A DNA stretch of 64,000 nucleotides from Bettongia penicillata ogilbyi (lineage: Eukaryota; Chordata; Mammalia; Diprotodontia; Potoroidae), in the NCBI GenBank assembly GCA_023548195.1, contig JAJHZJ010000028.1, positions 2,925,001 through 2,989,000 on the forward strand, in the 5' to 3' direction. Position 1 is the first letter of the stretch, and every line of letters starts with the position of its first letter. The notes under the pieces were generated by a model. That model made no database searches. It was not told the origin of the DNA and saw only the letters and a list, made by a program, of their open reading frames with translations. Both the position numbers and the translations under genes were made by a program. Positions 22,200 to 32,755 of the stretch are shown one piece after another.

Positions 22200-22395
22200 A
22201 CAACATCACTTCCTGTTCATCTTCTCACCATATTGCTAAACATGCACATTCTCCCACTTTCCTGGTACCCCTTTATATCTTATATTCCCCTTATGAGAGT
22301 ATGAACTCTTTAAAGGGATGGATTTCTATTTGCAACTCCACTAGTTATATCAGAACCTAGCATAAAGTAAGCATACAGTAAGTATTATTCATCCA
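22200..22395 (+). mobile_element. L2 LINE 3' end
   Basis: Shows gagagtatgaactctttaaa, gggatggatttctatttgca and gaacctagcataaagtaagc, a typical L2 terminus. Confidence 0.6.
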
Positions 22396-22399
22396 CCTT

Positions 22400-22720
22400 A
22401 AAAAGTGACTGGAATATCCTTACCCTTTGACTCTGAAATTCCACCTGTAAGTAAATATTCTAAGGAAGTCAAAGAGAGAAGAAAAGATAATAGAGAAAAA
22501 TATTTTTTTGTGGCAGCAAAAACTAGAAGTCAAATAAATACCCATTGACTGGGAAATGGCTAAATGAATTGTGGTCCATCAATATAAAGGAATATTACTA
22601 TACTAGAAGTAATGACAAAGATGAAAAAATTCCAAGAAGCATCTTAAATGAAGAAATCTTTATATAAGACTTACATGAAATGATTAAGAGCAGACAGAAT
22701 CAGAAAAATAATATGAAATT
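22400..22720 (+). mobile_element. L1 3' fragment
   Basis: Contains 'cccattgactgggaaatggc', 'taaatgaattgtggtccatc' and 'aatattactatactagaagt', an aged form of the L1 region also at 52.2 kb. No frame survives. Confidence 0.6.
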
Positions 22721-22721
22721 T

Positions 22722-22855
22722 CATCTTTATTTTAATACAATTGGTTTCCTTTGTAATCTTGTGCATTTAATTTTATGCATTAAAAAACCTTATTCTTAGA
22801 GGGGGTCTACAGGATTTATAGACTGCCAAATGGGTCCATGACACACACAAAGCAA
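22722..22855. mobile_element. hAT-type MITE, partial second copy
   Basis: About 88% like 21955-22085 by eye (catctttattttaatacaat ... gggtccatgacacacaca). The left end is missing; it follows the L1 fragment without a gap. Confidence 0.6.
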
Positions 22856-22979
22856 CATAAATAAAAGTATTAATAAGATAATTCTATATAATCATAATAG
22901 CCATATTGGCCCATAAGAGTAGAAAAAATTCCCTTTGCATCTCTTCCCTCTTTGCTGAGATATAGGATTATGGATGTAG

Positions 22980-23115
22980 AATATATACATATATATTTAT
23001 CTCTATATAAAATACAGATATTTTATATATTCATATATTTACATGTCATATATAATAAGTATACATACATATATACATATATATGTATATATATATGTAA
23101 AGAGAGAGAGAGTTC
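22980..23115. repeat. TA/CATA-rich simple repeat with (GA)n end
   Basis: (TA)n, ACATATATA units and a final gagagaga run. AT-rich microsatellite. Confidence 0.9.
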
Positions 23116-23334
23116 TGAATGATGGAATTTTTTTCTTTTTAGATTTCTGTTACAAAGAAAAGCTTTCAGGGAAGTAGGATATGAATATCATGTGAAAACA
23201 TAAGTCATCAATAAAAATGAACGTAATTTCAAAAGTAAAAAAATTTACCTCATACACATTACCTTACGTGATATTGACAACTAGGGGAGATATATTATAA
23301 ACATATTATTATTCCCATTTCATTTTTTATTATT

Positions 23335-23500
23335 ATCATTTTACATAATAGCAAACTGAAGCTATAAGAGGTGAAATGGATTTCCTAAGTGGTATAGCTA
23401 GGACTTGAACCACCCCCCCAACTCTCCTGACTCTAAATTTCTTGTTCTTTCCACCATACTAACATCTTCCATACTAACATCCAACATACTAACAGATTCA
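23335..23500 (-). mobile_element. MIR-like SINE, antisense, with tandem repeat
   Basis: The plus strand gives 'gcaaactgaagctataagag', 'tagctaggacttgaaccacc' and 'cttgttctttccaccatact'. The head end then repeats about three times as catactaacat units (23454-23493). Confidence 0.55.
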
Positions 23501-23594
23501 TCTTACAAGATGATTATCAACTCTGAACTCACATCTTCCCAGTACACCTCTATCCTGGGGCTTTTTACTCCCTCTGATTGGAGAGGATAGAGGG

Positions 23595-23820
23595 TAAACA
23601 CTGGATAGCTTCTTCCAAATGCTCCACTTAAGGACAGTGCCCAGGCCACTGTACCCTCTCCCACACTTTTCAATTTCTTTTTATGTGTGGTCTTCTCCCA
23701 TTTGATTGAGAGCTCCTTGAGGGCAGGGACTGTCTTACTTTCTTTGTATTATCTAGTACTTGGCACAATGTCTGGCAGTTAGTAGGTGGTAATAACGTTT
23801 ACTGACTATTGACTTCTGGA
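23595..23820 (+). mobile_element. L2 LINE 3' end
   Basis: Terminus gattgagagctccttgaggg, cagggactgtcttactttct and agtacttggcacaatgtctg. Clear L2. Confidence 0.75.
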
Positions 23821-25005
23821 CCTTAAGGTTATAATTATGAGAGACAAAAAAACCCTAGGCAGAAGACAAAACATGGAATGGGCAAATGACTAACTGTAGA
23901 AGTATGGGGAAAGCATAAGAGAGATGGAGGTAGGGAAAGATCAGGAAAGATAAAAAAAAGCAAGAAATAAGAAATGAAGTCAGCATATTAGAAAGCATTG
24001 GGTCTATATGGCCTCCCTCTTGTGAGTAATCTGCATCCAAAAATGCAGATCCTTGACACAGGGGTCATCTGGAGGTGCTAAAGATCAATCTTTGGATCTC
24101 TTGACTTTGAGTAGGTGTTAATGGGCACACCAGATCCCATCTCCTTTGAATATGTCTTATATACTGTCTTGTATTTCTCCCATGTAATTCTTAATTAGTA
24201 ATATGTGGTAACCTATTCATGTCTATCATAGTCTTCCCAGAACCCCTTGGGTGACCTGTAACTAATTCTCTGAAGACTAGAGAAAAATCTCTTTGGGGAG
24301 TAAATGGTATCATTCATTTCATCCTTGGCACACAGGCTGACAAGTTTAACAGCTGGTCTAGATCCTCTTCCGCCTCAAGGAGATTGCCTCCCAAAAGGTA
24401 TTTAGTAAGTATCAAGTTAAGAGGGTGTTTCTGAAGAAAAACAACACCTATATGTATGGCTAGTTTAAAATTTTCAAAGCAAAACACTGTGTTGGTACCA
24501 CCAAAAACAGACAGCAATCTTCAGTCTTAAAACAGGGAAATGTGGCATATTTTTTTCTATGAGATAGAAAGAAAGAAGCATTTTTTACTGGTGCTGTCTC
24601 CTGCCCACACCTGTCTTTTATATTGTGGCATGGCAAGCCTTTGATTTGCTTTGTGTATAGAGTTCTAAAATCTGCCCAGTGTTAAACGATATCTGAGCAT
24701 ATATATGAATGAACCATAAAACATCAGACAGACGTGGCAAATGAAGTTTCACAACTAAATCCTATTTATTTGGATCAACAAGAGTAAAAAGTTCAAGTCT
24801 TGCTCTGTGTCTGAGAATAAGAAGTAAATTGAAAAATGCTTACCCACATTTCTAGGCAACCATTAATGGGAAATATCTTAGCTAATTTTAAGCTTCACCA
24901 GAGGGGATGAACTGACTTGGTACTTAATCACATACTATCTTATAGTTCTTTCTAATTATAATAAGCATATAGATAGGCCATCTCCCCAGTGAGGCTGGAA
25001 ATGAT
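23821..25005. other. No gene or repeat recognised
   Basis: No assignable content. Minus frames 23855-24040 and 24314-24517 lack known domains. Confidence 0.4.
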
Positions 25006-25009
25006 CTGA

Positions 25010-25540
25010 GAATGGGGACTGTTGATTTTCCTAAAGCACAAGCCTGACTCATTCAACTTCCTACTTCCTGTAAGATCACATATAAAATTCTCTGTTTGGC
25101 TCTTAAAACCCTTCATAACCTGACCACTTCCAGCCTTTCTCATACCTTATTTCCTACCACATACACTGCAAACCAGTGAGACTCTCCTTAGAATAACAAC
25201 CTCCATATCTTGACTTTAGGGATTTTTCTCTCTGATTGTTCACAAAACCTGGAATTCTTTTCCTCCTGATCTCTACCTCTTAGCTTACCTAGTTTTCTTC
25301 AAGTCTCATCTAAAGTCTCATCGGTAAAAAAGCTCTTCCTAGTCTTCCTTAATTTTAGTTCCTCCCTCCTGAGATGTTTTCTCCATTCTGAGATTATCTC
25401 CAATTTAATCTGTATATATCCAGTTTGTACATAGTTGTATCCCCATTAGACTCTGAGCTCCTTGAGAGCAGGGACAATTTTTGGCATCTCCTTGTAACCC
25501 CAGCATTTAGCACGATGACTAATACATAGAGGCACTAAAA
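25010..25540 (+). mobile_element. L2 LINE 3' region, about 0.5 kb
   Basis: Runs from 'ttcctacttcctgtaagatc' and 'aaaacccttcataacctgac' through 'cttcaagtctcatctaaagt' to the terminus 'gactctgagctccttgagag' and 'cagcatttagcacgatgact', with an A-run. One of the best L2 copies here. Confidence 0.8.
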
Positions 25541-25834
25541 AAAAAAAGTTTGCTGATTTGACTTATACTTTTTTCCTACCTTCTCACAAAGTTTTACACA
25601 TTTTATGTATTCTGCAAACATCTCTTGAATGACTGAATGAATTAAAAGACACCATGATGAACAATTTTCAGCCAGGTCTCTGTTATAGATAACCCCTAGA
25701 TAATTTAATTTACTGTTCTTTGTCTTAGCATATTCAGGGGAGAGAATGAATCCATGAACAAAAACTTCACCTTGGTGAGCTCCTCTCATTTCTGTCTCCT
25801 TTGTAGTGGGACACAGGTGGTTCATGTAAACTTT

Positions 25835-26190
25835 ATTTTCATTGATTAAATAATTCTAGAATATTTACTGTGTATCTAGTTCTATGCTAGGTGCTGTGGG
25901 GATACACAGGAAGCATGAGACCTGTCCTTGCCTTAAGGTTTATAATCTAGTTGGGGATATACTTTCAAGAAGTTTTACAACAATATTTCAAGGCTTCATA
26001 ATTTCAGTGGTGTGAATATGTCCTCTACCAACACAGATTACAACCTCAACAATCAATTAAATCAATCACTGAGCATTTATTAAATGCCTATGTGGCCAAG
26101 CACTCTGTTAGATGCTAAGTATACAGAGGCAGAATTTGAACAGTGCCTGAATACAAGGAGGTTAGGGGAGACAATATCTATATATACATA
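25835..26190 (+). mobile_element. Two L3-like fragments
   Basis: 25835-25990 has 'ctagttctatgctaggtgct' and 'ccttgccttaaggtttataa'; 26045-26190 has 'actgagcatttattaaatgc' and 'gcactctgttagatgctaag'. Same old family, same strand, adjacent. Confidence 0.5.
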
Positions 26191-26214
26191 TGTATCCTTG
26201 CCTTAAACTGACTT

Positions 26215-27880
26215 TCTTCATGATTTTCTAGCTTACTGAAATTTTCCAGATTCTATGGCAAGAGGAGGCTAACCCCCAGGAGTTCAAGAATGCCTTCATT
26301 GTCCATCTCTATAAAGGTAAAGGAAATAGATTGCCCTGTGACAATCACAGGATGGAGGTGGGGATGGGTATCTCTCTCTTAGTCATTGCTGGCAAGATTC
26401 TTGCCAGAGTCCTACTTAATAGACTGGTCCTTCATTGGAAGATGGTCATCTACCTGAGAGCCATTGTAGCCATTGTAGAAAGGCTCAAGGAACAGTCAAT
26501 ATGGTATTTGTAGCCTGAGAACTCCAGGAGAAATGCCAGGAGCAGAACAGAGGACTGCACACAATGTTTGTAGATCTAACCATGGTCTTTGAGACTATTG
26601 GCCATGAGGGCTTATGGAAAATTATGTCAAAATTTGGTTACCAGAGAAGTTCATCAGTACTGTATGTCAATTCATGATAGCATGCTTGCCTGGGTTCTGG
26701 ACAATAGACAATGCTCTTGTGCCTTTCCAGTGGGCTTGCTCCCATGCTTTTTAGCATGATGTTTTCAGCCATGTTGTCAGGTGCTTTCAATGAGGAAGAA
26801 CATGGAATCAAGGTCATTTACTGTGTTGATGGTAAATTCTTCAACTTAAAAAAACTACAAGTCAAGACCAAAGTGGAGGGAGTGTTGATGCATGACTTTC
26901 TGTTTGCAGATGATTGTGCACTCAATGCAGCATCTAAAGCTGACAATGCAGCAAAGTATGGATCAATTCTCTGCTGCTTGTGCTGATTTTGACCTAACAA
27001 CACCACGGAAACACAGGTGCTTAATCAGCCAGCACCACACCATTTATATATAGAACCATGTATTTGAATGCTGTGGGTAAGTTCACTTACCATGGCATTA
27101 TACTTTCTAGGGATGTACACATTGATAATGAGGTTGACACACACATTGCTGGAGCTAGATCAATATTTGGGGGGCTCCAAAGGAAAGTGTGGGAGAGAAG
27201 AGGTATTAGACTGACTACCAAACTGAAGTTCTACAGAGCCACTGTGCTGACCTCATTGTTGTATGCTTGTGAAACCTGGACAGTATACCAAGGCCATGCC
27301 AGGAAATTGAATTGCTTCCAGCTGAATTGTCTTGGGAAGATTTCTGATCACCTGGCAGGATAAGATAGCAGACACTGAGGTCCTCTCTTGAACTAAACTG
27401 CAAAGTATTCAAACTCTGCTTCAGAGAATGCAGAACTCTAATGGGCTGACCACATTGTTTGAATGCAAAATGTACACTTGCCACAAAGACTGTTTCATGG
27501 AGAACTCACACAGCGCAAACCTTTGCAGGGTGGTCAGAAGAAGTGATACAAGGACGCTATCAAAGTCTCCCTTAAGTACTTTAGAATTGATTGTGTAACA
27601 TGGGAGACATTGGCACAGGACAACTGAACATGACGTGCCCACATCAGAAAAGGTACTTTGCTCTACGAGCAAAGCAGAATTGAAACACCTCAAAGGAAAC
27701 ATAGGATGCACAAATTAGAGAAACCACCCCAAATGTTCACATAAACTATTTGTACCCAACCCATGGTAGAGCATTCCAAGCTTGGATGGGTCTGATCAGT
27801 CACAGTCAGACACACAGCAACTTGACTCTAGCACAGTGATGTCATTTTGGTCTTCTTCAAGAACAAAGGGCAACAACCAA
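26215..27880 (+). pseudogene. Decayed non-L1 LINE with reverse transcriptase
   Basis: Three plus-strand frames line up as pieces of one reverse transcriptase. The N-terminal palm is at 26331-26513 (ISLLVIAGKILARVLLNRL). A motif-A remnant, FVDLTMVFETIG, lies near 26567; of the family's KAFD-type motif only the V-F-E form remains. Motif B (SGLAPMLFSMMFSAML) starts near 26729. Motif C with the catalytic pair, FADDCAL, is at about 26902-26922. The thumb/connection part is at 27058-27363 (GIRLTTKLKFYRATVLTSLLYACETW). Stops and frameshifts separate the pieces, so it cannot encode an enzyme. The 3' end near 27834-27878 (ggtcttcttcaagaacaaag) is the element's tail. The RT differs from the L1 type; I would place it among RTE/R4/Vingi-like clades but cannot choose. 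The apurinic endonuclease domain expected upstream is missing, so the copy is 5' truncated. Confidence 0.75.
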
Positions 27881-27924
27881 GTCTCCGAACTGGGCTAGGC
27901 TGTTCCTCAGATGACAAACACAGT

Positions 27925-28015
27925 AATAAGATCTACGATCTAGAGGTGAAAGGGACCTTGGAGGTCTCTAGGTCCAACTAGAAGTTAAATGACTTCCCCA
28001 AATGTTGTAGGGCTG
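27925..28015 (-). mobile_element. MIR-like SINE fragment
   Basis: The plus strand shows aagatctacgatctagaggt, then gggaccttggaggtctctag and aagttaaatgacttcccca. Short antisense fragment. Confidence 0.5.
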
Positions 28016-28019
28016 CTTA

Positions 28020-28830
28020 AACTATGACTGCCATACCTCATTTCACAGTTTCTCATTGTTGGTTGTTTTTTTAAAATGACCTCCTTATTATGTGTATGAC
28101 GATATGTTTGCTTCTTAGACTATTGTAATTGTAAGTGCCATCCTTCCTCTGAGGAATACAAATGAACTGACATTGCTTGCTATAGAACAGATAAATGCAT
28201 ACACAGTTACATGCAGCTCTATTATTTATGAAGGTTTTTCCTTGTTCTGGTAATATCTTTTTATATTAGAGCCTATTGTATATTGCACTATAGAATCTGG
28301 GTATTTACAAATAGAATCACAAAGGAAAATGAGATAAATTGTGCCTTATTCCACAAGGTCTATGATTCACAATGAAAAAGAACAACCCCAGGCCGGCATT
28401 CTGGCACTGGCCAGGCAATTCTGAAGCAGGATTCACTTATATTAATTGACTACTTTCAGGATTTTAATTGTTTCTTGATTTCTTTTCTTTCATACCTAAA
28501 ACCAGGTGGTTTCCCCCATTGCCCAAATTAGAACTTCTCAGATAAGGGTCAATTTAAGTAAGGTATACATTTTCAGATACAGTCAATGTGGGGATTTGTT
28601 TTGCTTGACTATGCATATTTGTTACAAGATCTTTCTTTTTCTTTCTTTTTTAATCCCCCAGTGGTTGGTAGGAAAGTAAGGGGTAATAGCGGCAGGGTTG
28701 CAAAAAATAAAAAAAGAAGAAAGAATGAAATGAGAGTCACTGAGGTATCAGTTTTTTAAGTGCATTAAACAGAAACAAGAAAGTACAGAAAGAAACACAG
28801 ACAAGTAGGTGTAATGGTAATTTAAATGAG
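28020..28830. other. No gene or repeat recognised
   Basis: Single-copy-looking AT-rich DNA with short A- and T-rich tracts. No domain-bearing frame. Confidence 0.4.
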
Positions 28831-28834
28831 AAAA

Positions 28835-29265
28835 TCTTTCCCATTCATTAATAGGCCCATGTAACCAGCTTAAATCACATGGAAGCCTAAGTCACATGTG
28901 GTGGGAGGAGCTTGCTGAACTGGTGGAACAGAACTGGGAGGAAGCTGGTGAGAGTGGTTGGGGCAGAGGAGAGACGATGCAGACAGGCAGGCACAGCTAG
29001 GCTTGTCAGTGTTTGTTTTGGGGAAGTCCCAGCACTGGGCGGGGAGGCTTGGGAATGGCTTTGATAACCTGTATTGACTTCTTGGTCATGATGACTTGTT
29101 TTGCTTTCTGGTTCTGGGATTTGGTTTTCTGGTGTCTAAATAAATGTTTTTCTTCTCCCTTCTATATGGAGAGTCTGTTATACTTTGCAATTGAGAACTA
29201 CGCAGGCATATTCATGGTCACCATCAGTGCTGTGAATATTGCCTTGGCAATATGGTAGGCTACAG
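28835..29265 (+). mobile_element. Candidate solo LTR
   Basis: A GC-richer block holds gtggtgggaggagcttgctg and cagcactgggcggggaggct. A polyadenylation signal AATAAA follows at 29139-29144, with a T-rich stretch after it, then a short GC-richer end. This U3-R-U5-like order is what suggests an LTR. No flanking target duplication or internal retroviral sequence is visible. The plus frame 29013-29258 is not supported as a gene. Confidence 0.35.
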
Positions 29266-29267
29266 GT

Positions 29268-29335
29268 TACAGTATTTAGCACAGTACCTGACACATAGTA
29301 GGCACTTAAAAAATGTTTATTGATTACTTGATTAT
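29268..29335 (+). mobile_element. L2/MIR terminal fragment
   Basis: Reads agcacagtacctgacacata then gtaggcacttaaaaaatgt, the common L2/MIR terminal sequence. Confidence 0.6.
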
Positions 29336-30178
29336 TTCCTTAAAAAGAAAAGCAAGCTGTACATAATAGAGACCAACAATTTCATGTATAATCATTTACC
29401 CCCTTCTACTATGTATATGGACATGCCCACTTTAAAATTAAACTGTATTTTGTTTTCACAATCACCCACCCCCTCTCCATCCCCAAAATACCTATTTTAA
29501 ATGCCTATTTTATTTGATATCTGTTAAGCTCAGAAACAAATGTAATTTAAAAAAGTTAAGTGGTCATCTGGGCCCCCAAGGCCCATAGCACCTGGAGTTG
29601 TAGATAAGACTGTCCATTCCCTGCCTTGTTATTCAAACTTGGGTAAGTGAAGAAACATTCCCCCACCAATCACTATCAAGGAACCCCTGAACAGAAAGGA
29701 TGTTTATCAGAGAGAAAGAACTTACCCAACACAATAGGGAAAGATACGAAATCATCTTTAAAGGGTACATGTTGTCACCCCAATCTGGATACAGATTTGG
29801 AGGACCTAACCACTCCTCCATTCCATTCCTAATCAGAAATATCTAGCTATTAAATCTCTTTTGAACATATAAGTATTAATTGTGGGCTTTCTATTTTTAT
29901 CTTTTCTAGTGAGAAGTCTAAGTTATCACATAATCATTCATTTAGAGAGGCATTTATTAACAAATGTAAGAACTGAAAGAAGTAGGAGAAACTGATCGAA
30001 TCTTACTTTAAAACTTCATAAACTCACAGTGAAACAGCATTCCAGCTACAACAGTGAATGGCACTAAGAGGTGATACAGGTAGTAACAGGCAGCACAGAT
30101 ATTTGAACTGAAGTCCTCTGACTACAAAGCTCTCAAAGTTGTTTCTTTATACGTTGTTATCATAAATTGTCCTCCTGG
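29336..30178. other. No gene recognised; SINE scrap at the right
   Basis: Nothing assignable except an antisense SINE scrap near 30060-30160 (gatatttgaactgaagtcct). The opposed frames 29633-29821 (minus) and 29647-29832 (plus) carry no domain. Confidence 0.4.
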
Positions 30179-30179
30179 T

Positions 30180-30541
30180 GTTCATTTGATTCTTCATCAG
30201 CTTATACATGTCTTTAAGATTATTTATTTTTTATGACATTGATTTATAACATTTTTATAACATTCACAACATATAGTATAAATTGTTCTGCTTACAATTC
30301 ATATAAGTCTTTCCAGGTCTCTATGAAATCATCTATTTCTTCATTTCTTACAGGACAATAGCATTCTATTACATTCATACCTATAAGCCATTCCCCAATT
30401 AAAAGGCCATCCCTCTTTGCTTCCGGTGTTTTGCCAGTACAAAAATAACTTCTATAAATATTTTTGTACATCTAGGACCCTGTCTTTGATCTTTTCTGGG
30501 GGGTATAGGCCTAGCAGTAGTATAACTGGATTGAAGGAATA
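30180..30541 (-). mobile_element. L1 3' fragment, antisense
   Basis: The plus strand has 'cttacaattcatataagtct', 'ttccaggtctctatgaaatc', 'aagccattccccaattaaaa' and 'aaatatttttgtacatctag', the reverse of the L1 region at 52 kb. Confidence 0.7.
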
Positions 30542-30717
30542 AAATAATATTAATAATATACAATAATTATAATATACATTACTTTAGTATTCACAAAGTA
30601 TCTTTTTCAGAACAACTTTGGACTGCAAATATTATTATCCATACTGTGCATGTCTAAACTTCAGAGACAGCTTATGAAGTGACCTTTTTTGGAGCATGTA
30701 GTCAGTAAAATATTCAC

Positions 30718-30730
30718 AGAAATGAAACTC
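30718..30730. repeat. Target site duplication, left (HAL1 copy 1)
   Basis: AGAAATGAAACTC, an exact 13-bp match to 33580-33592 on the far side of the HAL1. This fixes the element's ends. Confidence 0.9.
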
Positions 30731-31187
30731 GGGGGGTGGAGCCAAGATGGCGGAGTAGAAAGATTCAGGTATGCTAGCTCCGAACCCACAGCTCATATAA
30801 TTTCTTCAAGAAGAATTCCCCACAAATTCTGGAGCACTGCAAGGCTCACAGAAACACAGTGGAAAAGATTTCCATTCCAGAGAGCCCTGGAGAGCCATCC
30901 CCAGGGGTCTGTCGCGCCCCGGAAAGCGGAGCCCACCCCTGTGCTGCCCTGGCTGCGGGGCCAAGAGGAGCAGATCTGAGCAAGCTTCAGGGACGGAACT
31001 TCCGGTGGCCGGGAAGGTCCCTCTGCCCACAGGCGCTACAGGTCAGTGAGAGAGACATCTGGGTTGGCCGAGAGGGGAGCAGGGTGTATCCGTGACTTGG
31101 GCCCCCTCAGGAGGAAGCAGCAGAGGGAGCGGCAGAGGCGGCAGCAGTGGCCCCGGGACTCCCACAGCAGCAGGCAGAAGTTCAGGG

Positions 31188-31331
31188 CCATTACTGAAGG
31201 TCTCTTCATAAACCCCTTGAGGGAGCTGAGACTGGGAGACAGCCCTGCCCCCACCTGCTCCATTACTGAAGGTCTCTGCATAAAGCCCCTGAGGGAACTG
31301 ACCCTGGGAGGCGGCCCTGCCCCCACCGGAG
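31188..31331 (+). repeat. 72-bp tandem duplication in the HAL1 5' UTR
   Basis: Units 31188-31259 and 31260-31331 both start ccattactgaaggtctct and end in the ccctgcccccacc region. The minus-strand copy at 45-47.8 kb has one unit. Confidence 0.85.
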
Positions 31332-31471
31332 CACCAGAACTTAAGCTCACATTGAATAGCAGCCCCGCCTGCCACTGAAAGCCCATTTGAATCTCAGAGC
31401 CCAAGCACTAGCTGGGTGGATCTAGGTGGGGGTGGATAGGAATCTCAGAAGTCAAGTAACTGGCTGGGAAA

Positions 31472-32572
31472 ATGCCCAGAAAAGGGAAGAAAAATAAGAC
31501 TATAGACAGCTACTTTGATGGGGTAAAGATGTTCCCGCCTTTCAATTCTGATGACAAGGAAATATTCTTACCATCAGGGAAAGATGTGGAGGTCAGGGCC
31601 TCTGTATCCCAGACATCCCAGGTGGATGTCTGGTGGGCTCGGGCCATGGAAGAGCTCAAGAAGGATTTTGAAAATCAAGTTAGACAGGTGGAGGAAAAAA
31701 CTGGGAAGAGAAATGAGAGAGATGCAAGAAAAGCATGAAAAATAGGCCAATATCCTGCTAAAGTAGATCCAAAAAATGCTGCAGAAAATAACACCTTGAA
31801 AAATAGGCTCACTCAATTGCCAAAAAAGGTTCAAAAAGCCAATGAGGAGAAGAATGCTTTCAAAAGCAGAATTAGCCAAATGGAAAAGGAGGTTCAAAAG
31901 CTCACTGAAGAGAATAGTTCTCTCAAAATTAGAATGAAACAGATGGAGTCTAATGACTTTCTGAGAAACCAAGAAATCACCAAACAAAACCAAAAGAATG
32001 AAAAAATGGAAGAGAATGTGAAATATCTCATGGGAAAAACAACTGACCTGGAAAATAGATCCAGGAGAGACAATTTAAAAATTATGGGACTACCTGAAAG
32101 TCATGATCAAAAAAAGAGCCTAGACATCATCTTTCATGAAATTATCAAGGAAAACTGCCCTGAGATTCTACAACCAGAGGGCAAAATAAGTATTGAAGGA
32201 ATCCATCGATCACCGCCTGAAAGAGATCCAAAAAGAGAAACTCCTAGGAACATTGTGGCCAAATTCTAGAGTTCCCAGGTGAAGGAGAAAATATTGCAAG
32301 CAGCTAGAAAGAAACAATTCCAGTATTGTGGAAATACGATCAGGATAACTCAAGATCTAGCAGCTTCTATATTAAGGGATCAAAGGGCGTGGAATGGGAT
32401 ATTCCAGAAGTCAAAGGAACTAGGACTCAAACCAGGAATCACCTACCCAGCAAAACTGAGTATAATGCTTCAGGGGAAAATATGGTGTTTCAATGAAACA
32501 GAGGACTTTCAAGCATTCTTGATGAAAAGACCAGAGCTGAAAAGAAAATTTAACTTTCAAACACCAAAATGA
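31472..32572 (+). pseudogene. HAL1 ORF1 (L1 ORF1p-like), broken
   Basis: L1 ORF1p is an RNA-binding trimer that coats retrotransposon RNA in the cytoplasm. Here the N-terminus (MPRKGKKNKTIDSYFDGV) opens at 31472. A long coiled coil follows, rich in E/K heptads. The RRM region begins at RSRRDNLKIMGLPES (about 32063-32107). The C-terminal domain lies at about 32279-32572 (KILQAARKKQ, ILRDQRAWNGIFQ, ITYPAKLSI). The frame is lost at about 31696, where a run of six A replaces five in the sister copy. A TAG follows at 31743 and another stop at 32267-32269. It is therefore a pseudogene, though all domains are recognisable. Length without the breaks is near 365 codons, normal for ORF1p. Confidence 0.9.
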
Positions 32573-32705
32573 GAAGAAGCATGAAAAAGTAAACAGCAAA
32601 GAGAAGTCACAAGGGACTTACCATAAGTGAACTGTTTACATTCCTACATGGAAAGACAATATTTGTAACTCTTAAAACTATTCAGTATCTGGATAGTTGG
32701 TGGGA

Positions 32706-32755
32706 CCACACACACACATACACACACACACGTACACACATGCACGCACACACAG
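32706..32755. repeat. (CA)n inside the HAL1 3' UTR
   Basis: Interrupted CA/TACA repeat, shared in position with the minus-strand copy (about 45868-45915). It is therefore ancestral to the family. Confidence 0.9.

Noticed and set aside
31036..31404. Minus-strand open frames of 110-122 codons in the HAL1 5' UTR
   Set aside because: They arise from the GC-rich 5' UTR and its 72-bp tandem unit. The repeated protein segments follow the DNA repeat, and no start context or domain supports a gene.
30731..31471. Host CpG island promoter
   Set aside because: The CpG-rich block coincides with the HAL1 5' UTR and starts exactly at the target duplication.
31574..31993. 139-codon minus-strand frame
   Set aside because: Exact shadow of the HAL1 ORF1 coiled coil on the other strand.
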